From Lewinellaceae bacterium (GTDB lineage: Bacteria; Bacteroidota; Bacteroidia; Chitinophagales; Saprospiraceae), in NCBI GenBank assembly GCA_016719605.1, contig JADJYW010000029.1, forward strand, positions 297,294-361,293: a stretch of 64,000 nucleotides of DNA, read 5' to 3'. The translations under genes and the position numbers were made by a program. Shown piece after piece: positions 1 to 6,781 of this stretch. Below the pieces are notes generated by a model. It saw only the letters and a program-made list of their open reading frames with translations, was not told the origin of the DNA and did not search any database. Position 1 is the stretch's first letter; every line of letters begins with the position of its first letter.

Positions 1-1624
1 CCACCGACCCGATGCACAACTCCTCTTCCGCATCCTCGGTGCGCCAGATGGGCAGCGGTACGCCCCAATACCGCGAGCGACTGAGGTTCCAGTCTTGCAG
101 GTTTTCGAGCCATTGGCCGAAACGCCCGGTACCGGTGCTGGCGGGTTTCCAGTTGATGGTCTTGTTCAGTTCTGCCATGCGCTCTTTGGCCGCCGAGGCG
201 CGTACAAACCAGGAATCGAGCGGGTAGTACAGCACAGGCTTGTCGGTGCGCCAGCAGTGGGGATAGGTGTGTTTGTATTTTTCGATTTTGAACGCCTTGT
301 TATCCTCCTTCAGGCGCAGCGCGATGAGCAGGTCGGTGGGTTTGAAATCCTTGTCTTTTTGCACCTCGGCGGGGTAGTACTCGGACTTGACGAAGCGGCC
401 GCCGAATTCCGGCACCTCGTCCACAAACTTGCCCTGCCGGTCCACGAGCGGAAAGGGTAGATCGGGCGCTTTTGGATTGGACAAGCCGATGAACGGCACG
501 CCCGCAGCCTTGCTGGCCCGGAAGTCGTCGGCGCCAAAGTAGGGCGCCGTGTGCACCACGCCGGTACCATCCTCGGTGGTTACCCAGTCGCCGGGAATGA
601 CGCGGAAGGCATTGGCTTCCAGTTCGGGTGTGCTCGCGGCGGGTGTGGGCAGGAGTTGTTCGTACCGGATACCGACGAGGGCGCTGCCTGTGCGGTACGG
701 CAGTTTTTTGTCGCCGACCTTGAAACCGTCAAGCGGCTGCCCTTCATCTTCGGGATTAAAATAGGCTGCCATGCGCGACTTGGCCAGCACCACGCTCACC
801 GGTTGGCCGGTGTAGGGGCTGACGGTTTGCACCTTGTGGTACTCAATGTTTGGCCCGACGGTGAGGGCTACATTGCTGGGGAGTGTCCAGGGTGTGGTTG
901 TCCAGGCGAGGATGCGCACGTCTTCGTCCTTGGCGTCGAACAGGTGCTCGGAAGCGGAATTCCGGACGACTTTGAACATGGCAACTGCCGAGAAGTCGGT
1001 GACCTCCTTGTAGGTGCCGGGCATGTTCAGTTCGTGGCTCGACAGGCCCGTACCCGCCGCCGGACTGAACGGCTGGATGGTGAAACCCTTGTACAGGTAC
1101 GACTCGCCGGAGGGCGTTTTTTTATTGTACAATTGCTGGAGCAGCCACCAGACGGACTCGATGTAGTCGTTTTCAAAGGTGATGTACGGGTTGTCCAGAT
1201 CCACCCAGTAGCCCATGCGGCGGGTCACGTCGTCCCAGAGGTCTTTGTAGCGCATGACCGTGGTGCGGCAGGCCTGGTTGTAGGCGTCCACGGAGATTTT
1301 TTTACCGATATCCTCTTTGGTGATTCCAAGTTCTTTTTCCACCTGAAGTTCGATGGGCAGGCCGTGGGTATCCCAGCCGCCCTTGCGCTCCACGCGGTAG
1401 CCCTGGAGGGTACGGTACCGGCAGAAGAGGTCCTTTACCGTGCGGGCCATGACGTGGTGGATGCCGGGTTTGCCGTTGGCAGAGGGCGGACCTTCGTAAA
1501 ACACGAAAGAGCGGTCGACCGGTCGCTGGCTGATGGACTTTTCAAAAATCTTTTCGTCCTCCCAGAACTGGCGGATTTCGGCGTCTATGGAGGGGAGGTG
1601 GAGGTGTTTGAATTCGCGGTACAT
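1..1624 (-). CDS. ileS: Isoleucyl-tRNA synthetase, N-terminal part (partial at left edge)
   Basis: Class I aminoacyl-tRNA synthetase that charges tRNA-Ile in the cytoplasm. The reverse strand reads open from ATG at 1624 to the window edge (541 codons, about half of a usual bacteroidotal IleRS). Residues about 40-65 carry the HIGH-type ATP signature in the form PSANGKPGIHHVMART, followed by KGGWDTHGLPIELQVEK. The editing (CP1) domain begins in the visible part with the WTTTPWTLPSN motif. The KMSKS loop and anticodon-binding domain lie off the window. The start codon sits inside the last 40 bases of the upstream mrr gene, so the two are probably co-transcribed. An Ile-rich leader with a terminator lies further upstream on the same strand, which would suit Ile-dependent control. 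Identification is firm; the regulation is inferred. Confidence 0.95.
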   Translation of the reverse strand, partial: MYREFKHLHLPSIDAEIRQFWEDEKIFEKSISQRPVDRSFVFYEGPPSANGKPGIHHVMARTVKDLFCRYRTLQGYRVERKGGWDTHGLPIELQVEKELGITKEDIGKKISVDAYNQACRTTVMRYKDLWDDVTRRMGYWVDLDNPYITFENDYIESVWWLLQQLYNKKTPSGESYLYKGFTIQPFSPAAGTGLSSHELNMPGTYKEVTDFSAVAMFKVVRNSASEHLFDAKDEDVRILAWTTTPWTLPSNVALTVGPNIEYHKVQTVSPYTGQPVSVVLAKSRMAAYFNPEDEGQPLDGFKVGDKKLPYRTGSALVGIRYEQLLPTPAASTPELEANAFRVIPGDWVTTEDGTGVVHTAPYFGADDFRASKAAGVPFIGLSNPKAPDLPFPLVDRQGKFVDEVPEFGGRFVKSEYYPAEVQKDKDFKPTDLLIALRLKEDNKAFKIEKYKHTYPHCWRTDKPVLYYPLDSWFVRASAAKERMAELNKTINWKPASTGTGRFGQWLENLQDWNLSRSRYWGVPLPIWRTEDAEEELCIGSV

Positions 1625-2495
1625 GTGGTTCGATTGATTCGATTAGTTCGATTGTTCCGATTGGTTCGATTGGTTTGCGGAATCAGGCCTAATTCAACCT
1701 TTTCAAACATTTCGACAAGCCTGATGCCATCAATCAGTTCAATTTTAGGCGCTCCATCTCGAGTCGCTTCCTTGATTGCTTCCTGAGAAAAAGTACCCGT
1801 GGTCATAATAATGCCCTTCTCGGCACGTCCAATCATGGCATTTCGAAAATCTCCGACTTCTGACCGAGACACCGAGCCTTTGTACCGTTTGCATTGAAAC
1901 AGCACCTTGAAGGATACGAACGGGTTGATTTCCAAAGTCCCGTAACCATCAATGCCTCCGTCGTGAGACTTCCCGGTGACTGCAACGTTTTCGAAACCAT
2001 GCTCCCGCAACAACTCCTTGCATACTTTTTCAAAGCCCGACGGGCTTAGACGTCGAAGTACCTCAAGTAAATTGGTTGAAAACTCGCGCTCAAAGGCTTC
2101 CGGTGTTACCTCTTCCTGTTCTTTGGATAATTCTTCAACAGATTCGCCTTTTCGGTTGGCTTGGAAAATGGCTACCCATTTCAAAAATATCTTGTGGGCT
2201 TCGTCCTCGGTCAAATTTGTGCTCTTGCCCTTTTCCGTTAATTTCCAAGTGCCACGTTTCGACGAGTCCAGATACCCATCCCAAACCAGATACTGCCTGG
2301 CCCACTGAACTTGGTTGTGAAATCTATTGCCTCCCGACTTAAGGTTTCATCCAGAGTGCTGTCCGGGATTTGCAGTTTTTCCGCAATTCGCTGCGAGACT
2401 TCATTAGGCTTGCCGGAATCTCCGAGGTCACGGAGCGCATCTAAAACAGGTCCCATCCATTTGACAAATTCTGTCCGTCTGATCTTCTTTGACAT
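1585..2495 (-). CDS. mrr: Mrr-type restriction endonuclease (one frameshift)
   Basis: Two overlapping frames join into one protein of about 303 residues, the normal size for Mrr, a type IV enzyme that cuts modified DNA. The N-terminal frame (2495 down to about 2345) is the Mrr_N winged-helix region. After a one-base shift the frame reads NRFHNQVQWARQYLVWDG, typical of the end of that domain. The C-terminal Mrr_cat part has the nuclease residues in GGIDGYG and VLFQCKRYKG (D...QxK). The shift lies near 2345, where one extra base in the run read GG on the plus strand restores the frame, so a sequencing slip is likely. The last 30 residues are odd: a run of NRT/NRN/NRI triplets encoded by a 9-bp tandem repeat, then read-through into the ileS start. 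No methyltransferase or other restriction gene is adjacent. Confidence 0.85.
1628..1672. repeat. 9-bp tandem repeat, five units (GTTCGATTG-like)
   Basis: Five head-to-tail copies of a 9-base unit (GTTCGATTG, ATTCGATTA, GTTCGATTG, TTCCGATTG, GTTCGATTG) lie just upstream of the ileS start. Because the period is a multiple of three they read as NRT-type tripeptides in the mrr C-terminus. The array could change length by slippage without breaking mrr, but it would change the mrr-ileS junction. Confidence 0.85.
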
Positions 2496-2525
2496 GACTT
2501 ACCAGTATTGAGTTCTTAAGGGTCG

Positions 2526-2533
2526 CAAAGATA
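2526..2533 (-). promoter_or_regulatory. Putative -7 box TATCTTTG for mrr
   Basis: Exact match to the Bacteroidota TAnnTTTG -7 element about 30 bases upstream of the mrr ATG, immediately past the T-rich tail of the leader terminator. If used, mrr-ileS could be transcribed without passing through the attenuator. No clear TTTG -33 element was seen, so this is tentative. Confidence 0.4.
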
Positions 2534-2544
2534 TAAAACTGAAA

Positions 2545-2575
2545 GACCCCGCTCGGTTGCACACCGGGCGGGGTC
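2545..2575 (-). terminator. Strong hairpin terminator / attenuator before mrr-ileS
   Basis: On the minus strand GACCCCGC pairs with GCGGGGTC (8 bp), and the stem continues past one mismatch with CGGT/ACCG around a 5-base loop. It is followed by TTTCAGTTTTAT. It lies between the Ile-rich leader peptide and mrr, the position of a transcription attenuator. The leader region also has CGGTTG, complementary to CAACCG in the upper terminator stem, which could form part of an alternative fold. Confidence 0.75.
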
Positions 2576-2603
2576 TTGTGTTTTTTCCAAACAGCCAACC
2601 GCG

Positions 2604-2660
2604 TCAGGTGCGCACACCGGGACGAATAATAATGCTGCTGGAAATTATAGTCTGGATCAT
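2604..2660 (-). CDS. Isoleucine-rich leader peptide (18 aa)
   Basis: A short frame on the minus strand encodes MIQTIISSSIIIRPGVRT and a TGA stop. Six of 18 residues are Ile, in clusters of two and three, including ATT-ATT-ATT. It starts about seven bases after an exact TATCTTTG -7 box, so the transcript would be nearly leaderless. A strong terminator hairpin follows about 30 bases after the stop. The order promoter, amino-acid-biased peptide, terminator, structural genes is that of a classical attenuator. Downstream on the same strand are mrr and then ileS, whose substrate is isoleucine. The peptide is seen in the sequence; the attenuation mechanism is inferred from the layout known for his, ilv and similar operons in other bacteria. 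Confidence 0.65.
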   Translation of the reverse strand: MIQTIISSSIIIRPGVRT

Positions 2661-2667
2661 GATGCGG

Positions 2668-2675
2668 CAAAGATA
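2668..2675 (-). promoter_or_regulatory. -7 box TATCTTTG of the Ile-rich leader transcript
   Basis: Exact TAnnTTTG match on the minus strand, 7 bases before the leader peptide ATG. Predicted transcription start is only a few bases upstream of that ATG. Confidence 0.6.
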
Positions 2676-2715
2676 AAAACTCACATGAAGTTTCCAGCGG
2701 TTTGATTTTTTTCCT

Positions 2716-3258
2716 TCACCGCCGGTGCTTCCCCAAAAACGGCAACGCCACATCTTTCTCCGACACAACCACCCTCCCAAGATCAAACGCCCAATCAATA
2801 GCCAGCGACGGATCATCGTACCGAAGGCCGCCCTCGTGGGCTTTGGAATAATAATTATCGCACTGGTACAGGAACTCAGCCGTCTCGCTGAGCACCACAT
2901 AGCCGTGGGCAAATCCGCGCGGTACAAACATCTGGCGTTTGTTCTCCGCGCTCAGCCGAACGCCAAACCATTGGCCGTAGGTGGAAGAACCTTCGCGGAG
3001 GTCTACTGCCACGTCCAGTACCTCGCCTTCCACTACGCGCACGAGTTTGGCCTGGGCCATTTCACCCACCTGGTAGTGCAGCCCGCGCAGGATGCCCCGG
3101 GTACTGCGCGCTTGATTCATCTGGACAAAATCGGCGGCAATACCCACTTCCGCCCACACGCGGCGGTTGTAACTTTCAAAAAAATAACCGCGCTCATCAT
3201 GAAACACGGACGGTTCAAAAATTAAAAGCCCGGGAATCGGGGTCTCAAAAAAGGCCAT
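2716..3258 (-). CDS. rfbC: dTDP-4-dehydrorhamnose 3,5-epimerase
   Basis: Cupin-fold epimerase of dTDP-L-rhamnose synthesis, converting dTDP-4-dehydro-6-deoxyglucose to the L-lyxo form, used for surface polysaccharide. The product is 180 residues, the usual size. Diagnostic stretches are PGLLIFEPSVFHDERGYFFE near the start, STRGILRGLHYQ with the catalytic His, and FVPRGFAHGYVVLSETAEFL with the conserved Tyr further on. The start was set at ATG 3258 (MAFFETPIPG), because the frame upstream of it is unconserved and overlaps the terminator of the preceding gene. No other rhamnose gene is adjacent; rfbA, rfbB and rfbD must lie elsewhere. Confidence 0.93.
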   Translation of the reverse strand: MAFFETPIPGLLIFEPSVFHDERGYFFESYNRRVWAEVGIAADFVQMNQARSTRGILRGLHYQVGEMAQAKLVRVVEGEVLDVAVDLREGSSTYGQWFGVRLSAENKRQMFVPRGFAHGYVVLSETAEFLYQCDNYYSKAHEGGLRYDDPSLAIDWAFDLGRVVVSEKDVALPFLGKHRR

Positions 3259-3301
3259 ATCAATTTTGTTTTGCCGGCAAGGATGCGGCGCGTCCAACAA
3301 A

Positions 3302-3337
3302 AAGTCGCCCTGCAGCACAAGAGCCACAGGACGACTT
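3302..3337 (-). terminator. Rho-independent terminator of the outer-membrane protein gene
   Basis: On the minus strand AAGTCG-T-CCTG pairs with CAGG-G-CGACTT, followed by TTTTTGTTG, 24 bases past the stop of the gene ending at 3361. Confidence 0.75.
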
Positions 3338-3360
3338 TACATCTCAACGGTGCGACGGGA

Positions 3361-4827
3361 TCAGAATTTGAACCCTATAGTCAGCAGGATATCCGATACG
3401 CGGTTTTTGGTTGCCACCGTCGGGCCGCCGGCGTATGGGAGGACGGAACCGGTACCGGTACCAAACCGAAAACCGAGGTCGAGGTAAAACGCTTCGCCGC
3501 GCACCCCGGCGCCGGCCGTGTAGGCGGTATTGAAGCCGCTTTCCGTGGCGTAAGGTTTGCCCAGCAGGTTCAACCCGGCTCGCAGACGGAAATCAGAAAG
3601 TACTGCCTCGCCGCCCACACGGATGTTCATGGCGGGATCGAAGAGGCGTTGAATTTCATTGTTTATCTCGCGCTCCGCCTGCTTGTTGGCGTTATTGGAC
3701 ACATCGGAAGTGAAATTGTACTGGTTCGCGCTGTAGTCCACCCATTCAATCTCGGCACTTAGAAAACCGTGCTTTTGAATCAGCATGGCGCCACTAAGTC
3801 CGGCGCGCCAGGGGGTAGCCAGCCGGTAGTCGAAATTGCCGTTGGGCGAGTTCTCGCTGTTACTGTTTTGCCCGGTGCCATCGGTGTACGCGTACGAGAA
3901 GGAGTTGCTGTAGTCATCCGTTAGGCGAAGCCAGGTCGGCGAATGGACGTGGGCGCCCAACCGGAGGGCCTGGCTTGCCCGGTAAATCACCCCAAATTTC
4001 ACATTCACACCGACACCATCCGTAGCCAAATACTCCGAGTAAGACAGGTCGTCAAAAAAAGCAACCACGCCGGCGTCGTCCACTTCCTGGTATTCGCCAT
4101 TGAGCCGGTAGCGCACAAAAGGCACGCCGACGGTAGCGCCGATCAGTAGTTTTTCATCGTAGTTTCCGGCAAGAGAAAGCACCATTTCATTCATTGTACC
4201 CGATTGGGTGAGTGTCTGGGTGCGTCCTACGGTAGCATTTTCATTGCCCTCAAAATCGTATGTGGGGATATCATTTTGAAAGTAAATAGCCCCCGTCTGG
4301 TATGCCAGGCCGGAAGCAAACGGATCCAGGTCGTCCTCGGTGCCATTTTGAAGAATCGGTTTAGCAGCGGCAAACCAGTTGTTCAGGATGGTACCTTCGG
4401 CATTCCCGGAGTAATAAATGGCGCGGTTGTAATTGGTCAACTGGTTGTAGCCAATGCCGACGTTGAACGTTTTCCATTTGCTCGTCCGGGGTGTCGTGTT
4501 GAACACGATGCCGAGGTTATCAAAGCGAAAATGGCTCTTGCTCTCCTCAAAGTTTTGGTTATTACCGCCAGACATGGTGGCATCGGTATTGGCAAAACGC
4601 AGGGCGGGCGTCAGCATGAGTTCATTGGTGCGGTACATGGCCAAACCCGCAGGGTTTTGGCTCAGTGTACCAAATTCTGCACCCAGTGCGCCGAAGGCGC
4701 CACCAACCCCAAGATAACGCGCCGTGCCACCGGGGGTCAGGTAGGAAAACTTGAGTACATCCGGCGCTGTTTGGCTGGAAGCCGCTGTAGCAAGCATCAT
4801 GAAAAGCGGCAAGAGGTATTGTTTCAT
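3361..4827 (-). CDS. FadL/OmpP1-like outer-membrane transport protein
   Basis: 488 residues with a cleavable signal peptide (MKQYLLPLFMMLATAASSQT). Next comes a region resembling the OmpP1/FadL/TodX family start: GGTARYLGVGGAFGALGAEF, then LSQNPAGLAMYR, matching the N-x-P-A-G-LA signature of these hydrophobic-compound channels. The rest is alternating beta-strand sequence rich in Tyr, Asn and Gly, and it ends in LLTIGFKF with a terminal Phe as expected for barrel insertion by BamA. The substrate cannot be read from the sequence. The gene is monocistronic, flanked by terminators on both sides. Family assignment is good; the specific role is unknown. Confidence 0.8.
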   Translation of the reverse strand: MKQYLLPLFMMLATAASSQTAPDVLKFSYLTPGGTARYLGVGGAFGALGAEFGTLSQNPAGLAMYRTNELMLTPALRFANTDATMSGGNNQNFEESKSHFRFDNLGIVFNTTPRTSKWKTFNVGIGYNQLTNYNRAIYYSGNAEGTILNNWFAAAKPILQNGTEDDLDPFASGLAYQTGAIYFQNDIPTYDFEGNENATVGRTQTLTQSGTMNEMVLSLAGNYDEKLLIGATVGVPFVRYRLNGEYQEVDDAGVVAFFDDLSYSEYLATDGVGVNVKFGVIYRASQALRLGAHVHSPTWLRLTDDYSNSFSYAYTDGTGQNSNSENSPNGNFDYRLATPWRAGLSGAMLIQKHGFLSAEIEWVDYSANQYNFTSDVSNNANKQAEREINNEIQRLFDPAMNIRVGGEAVLSDFRLRAGLNLLGKPYATESGFNTAYTAGAGVRGEAFYLDLGFRFGTGTGSVLPYAGGPTVATKNRVSDILLTIGFKF

Positions 4828-4892
4828 AGTTGCAAGATGTTAACGTTGAAGATTTTGCAGAAGAGTAGTCTCTGGCTGGGGCCAATAAAAAA

Positions 4893-4928
4893 TGGGTGGA
4901 AAGAGGTGACAGGACCGGTTTCCACCCA
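4893..4928 (-). terminator. Rho-independent terminator of the Trp/Tyr-rich protein gene
   Basis: A 10-bp perfect stem TGGGTGGAAA/TTTCCACCCA, with a minus-strand T-run (TTTTTTATT) directly after it, lies 37 bases past the stop codon of the gene ending at 4966. Confidence 0.75.
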
Positions 4929-4965
4929 CTATATTATTGCTACCTATTGGCTAACGGGAGTGCGG

Positions 4966-6465
4966 TCAATTGCCGCGGCCGCTCCGGCCGCCGCCCGACG
5001 ACGGAGCCGAACTACGGCCACTGCCACCACCACTATCGCCACCACTTCGCATGCTGCCACCACTTGACGACCGCTCACTACCGCTGCTGCGGCTGGGGCT
5101 ATCGTATGAGCGCGTCGGGCGTTCGTAGGAAGGCTCCGAGCGCCGGCTTGGGCGATCATCCGTGCTGCCACTCGAACGAGGTGACTCCCGACGCGACGGG
5201 CTTGGCTCCCGGCTGGACGCCTCATCGCGACGAGCCGGACGCTCGGCAGGTGCAGTTTCGCGCGCCGGACGCGTTTCCCGGTTCGGCGTTACTTCACGCG
5301 CCGGAGTTGTTTCACGAATCGGACGTTCTTCCCGGTTCGGAGTTACCTCGCGCGCTGGGGTTGTTTCACGAACCGGACGTTCTTCCCGGTTCGGAGTTAC
5401 CTCGCGCGACGGGGTTGTTTCACGAATCGGACGTTCTTCCCGGTTCGGCGTTATCTCGCGGACAGGACGGCTGTCCGGAGATACTTCCCGGCCCGGATTT
5501 GTTTCCCGGCCCGGAGTCACGCTACGCTCGGAGCGTGTTGTTTCAGGTGTTGTGGAACGGCGTCCGTCAGGTGCTGTCGTCGGACGAGTTTCGCTGCCGG
5601 TCCCGGATCGGTCGCTTACGCCGCCTGCCGGGGCGTTTTCCCCGGAAGTGCTCTCAAAGCGTCCGTTCGGGCGGGTGTTTTTTATCTCAATGACCGGCGT
5701 GGAAGTTGCTCGGGAGGAGGCTAAGCGATCTCCACTCGTAGCAGTAGTATTGCTGGCCATGCGTGCATACCCGGGGTTTACTGTTGTGCCCGTACGCCGG
5801 ACACCCGTGTACGTCTTCGGGTTATATCCGCCGCCGCCGTTGTTGCCACCGCCATTGTTGTTGTTGTTGTCGTAGTAATAGTTGTTATTCACCCAAACGT
5901 TGTTGGGGCAGTGATACGGATTGTAGCCATTCCACACCCAGTATGGGTCATAGAAATAATTATTCCATACATACGGATTGTTCCAGGTATTCCAGCCCCA
6001 TGGACGGTTCCAGCCAAAACCCCATGTATTGTAACCGGCGCCCCAGTACGGATCATACCCGCCCCAGGTATTCCAGCGGTTAAACCGGTTCCAACGGCGC
6101 CAGCGCCAGTAATCGTTGTAGCCGCCAACGTAGATGGACACGCCCGGCTGGAAGAACGGATCGTACATCCACATATCCACGAACATCGGATCGTAGTAGT
6201 CCACCGTCCTGGTTGGGCGGTGGAAACGACGGATGCGGGAAGAGTACTCATACGCGTAATCGTCCTCCTCGTAGTAGCCGTCGTCGCCCTGATACCGCTG
6301 GGTTATTTTACTGTCTTCGCGGTATGTATTTTCACTATTCGGGGCACTGTATGTGCCATCCGTAGCAGGATCGTAGTACAAGTCGTCCTGCGCCTGAGCA
6401 GGTACGCTACAGAACATCCCTGCTACCAGCAGGAACATTCCCATTAATGACTTCAAGTTTTTCAT
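4966..6465 (-). CDS. Secreted Trp/Tyr/Asn-rich protein with 18-residue tandem repeats
   Basis: 499 residues from ATG 6465 with a signal peptide (MKNLKSLMGMFLLVAGMFCS...AQAQ). Three compositional zones follow. The first is an aromatic region of roughly residues 60-200, packed with Trp, Tyr, Asn and Gly (for example NRWNTWGGYDPYWGAG). Next is a short poly-Asn/Gly stretch. A long basic, Ser/Arg/Pro/Thr-rich tail then contains four copies of an 18-residue repeat (REVTPNREERPIRETTPA) and ends in Gly/Ser/Arg. No enzymatic domain was recognised. Similar aromatic-rich secreted proteins are common unknowns in Bacteroidota. The composition suggests an extracellular or periplasmic structural or adhesive role, which is inference only. 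A -7 box TACTTTTG lies at 6515-6522. Confidence 0.75.
   Translation of the reverse strand: MKNLKSLMGMFLLVAGMFCSVPAQAQDDLYYDPATDGTYSAPNSENTYREDSKITQRYQGDDGYYEEDDYAYEYSSRIRRFHRPTRTVDYYDPMFVDMWMYDPFFQPGVSIYVGGYNDYWRWRRWNRFNRWNTWGGYDPYWGAGYNTWGFGWNRPWGWNTWNNPYVWNNYFYDPYWVWNGYNPYHCPNNVWVNNNYYYDNNNNNGGGNNGGGGYNPKTYTGVRRTGTTVNPGYARMASNTTATSGDRLASSRATSTPVIEIKNTRPNGRFESTSGENAPAGGVSDRSGTGSETRPTTAPDGRRSTTPETTRSERSVTPGRETNPGREVSPDSRPVREITPNREERPIRETTPSREVTPNREERPVRETTPAREVTPNREERPIRETTPAREVTPNRETRPARETAPAERPARRDEASSREPSPSRRESPRSSGSTDDRPSRRSEPSYERPTRSYDSPSRSSGSERSSSGGSMRSGGDSGGGSGRSSAPSSGGGRSGRGN
5245..5460. repeat. 54-bp tandem repeat, four units, within the Trp/Tyr-rich protein gene
   Basis: Four in-frame copies of an 18-codon unit (REITPNREERPIRETTPS, then two near-identical REVTPNREERP[V/I]RETTPA units, and a last divergent unit ending in RPARETAPA). 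The DNA copies are nearly identical, which points to recent duplication or ongoing homogenisation. Confidence 0.85.
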
Positions 6466-6781
6466 AGCCGAAAAGTTAGATTTTACAAGATTGCAGATCA
6501 AATGTTTGCAGGCTCAAAAGTATTACCTTTGCCCGCCTTTTTTGGTTAAACGCCCTTTAATTCAACATCTTCGAGCCGTTAAAGTTGGCTTAAACCAGCA
6601 AACCAGCCACCTCAAATGTTAAATTCTTTCACGGTTAGACCAAAGTGCCCGGCCAAGGTAACACCGGCGCCGGGGATTAACCCGAACTTAACGACTATGT
6701 GGCTACCGAATCCTTGATCTCAAAATTTTCGCCCGACCTCAATCGGGTTTATCCTTTGCAACAAATACGCAACAAAAAAAC
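6466..6781. promoter_or_regulatory. 316-bp divergent intergenic region with -7 boxes
   Basis: Contains CAAAAGTA at 6515-6522 (TACTTTTG on the minus strand, serving the gene starting at 6465) and, two bases away on the plus strand, TACCTTTG at 6524-6531. A small CCCGA/TCGGG hairpin (6732-6747) followed by TATCCTTTG (6750-6758, one base too long for the consensus) precedes proS. No further gene was seen. Confidence 0.45.

Noticed and set aside
551..1786. 411-codon plus-strand frame opposite ileS
   Set aside because: It is the complement of a well-conserved IleRS with all motifs; its own translation has no family features. High GC and codon bias produce long antisense frames.
1585..2495. Complete restriction-modification or defence island around mrr
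   Set aside because: No methyltransferase, McrBC or other defence gene nearby; Mrr is type IV and stands alone between a leader and ileS.
2428..2670. 80-codon frame across the leader and terminator
   Set aside because: It runs through a strong terminator in a different frame from the Ile-rich leader and has no protein character.
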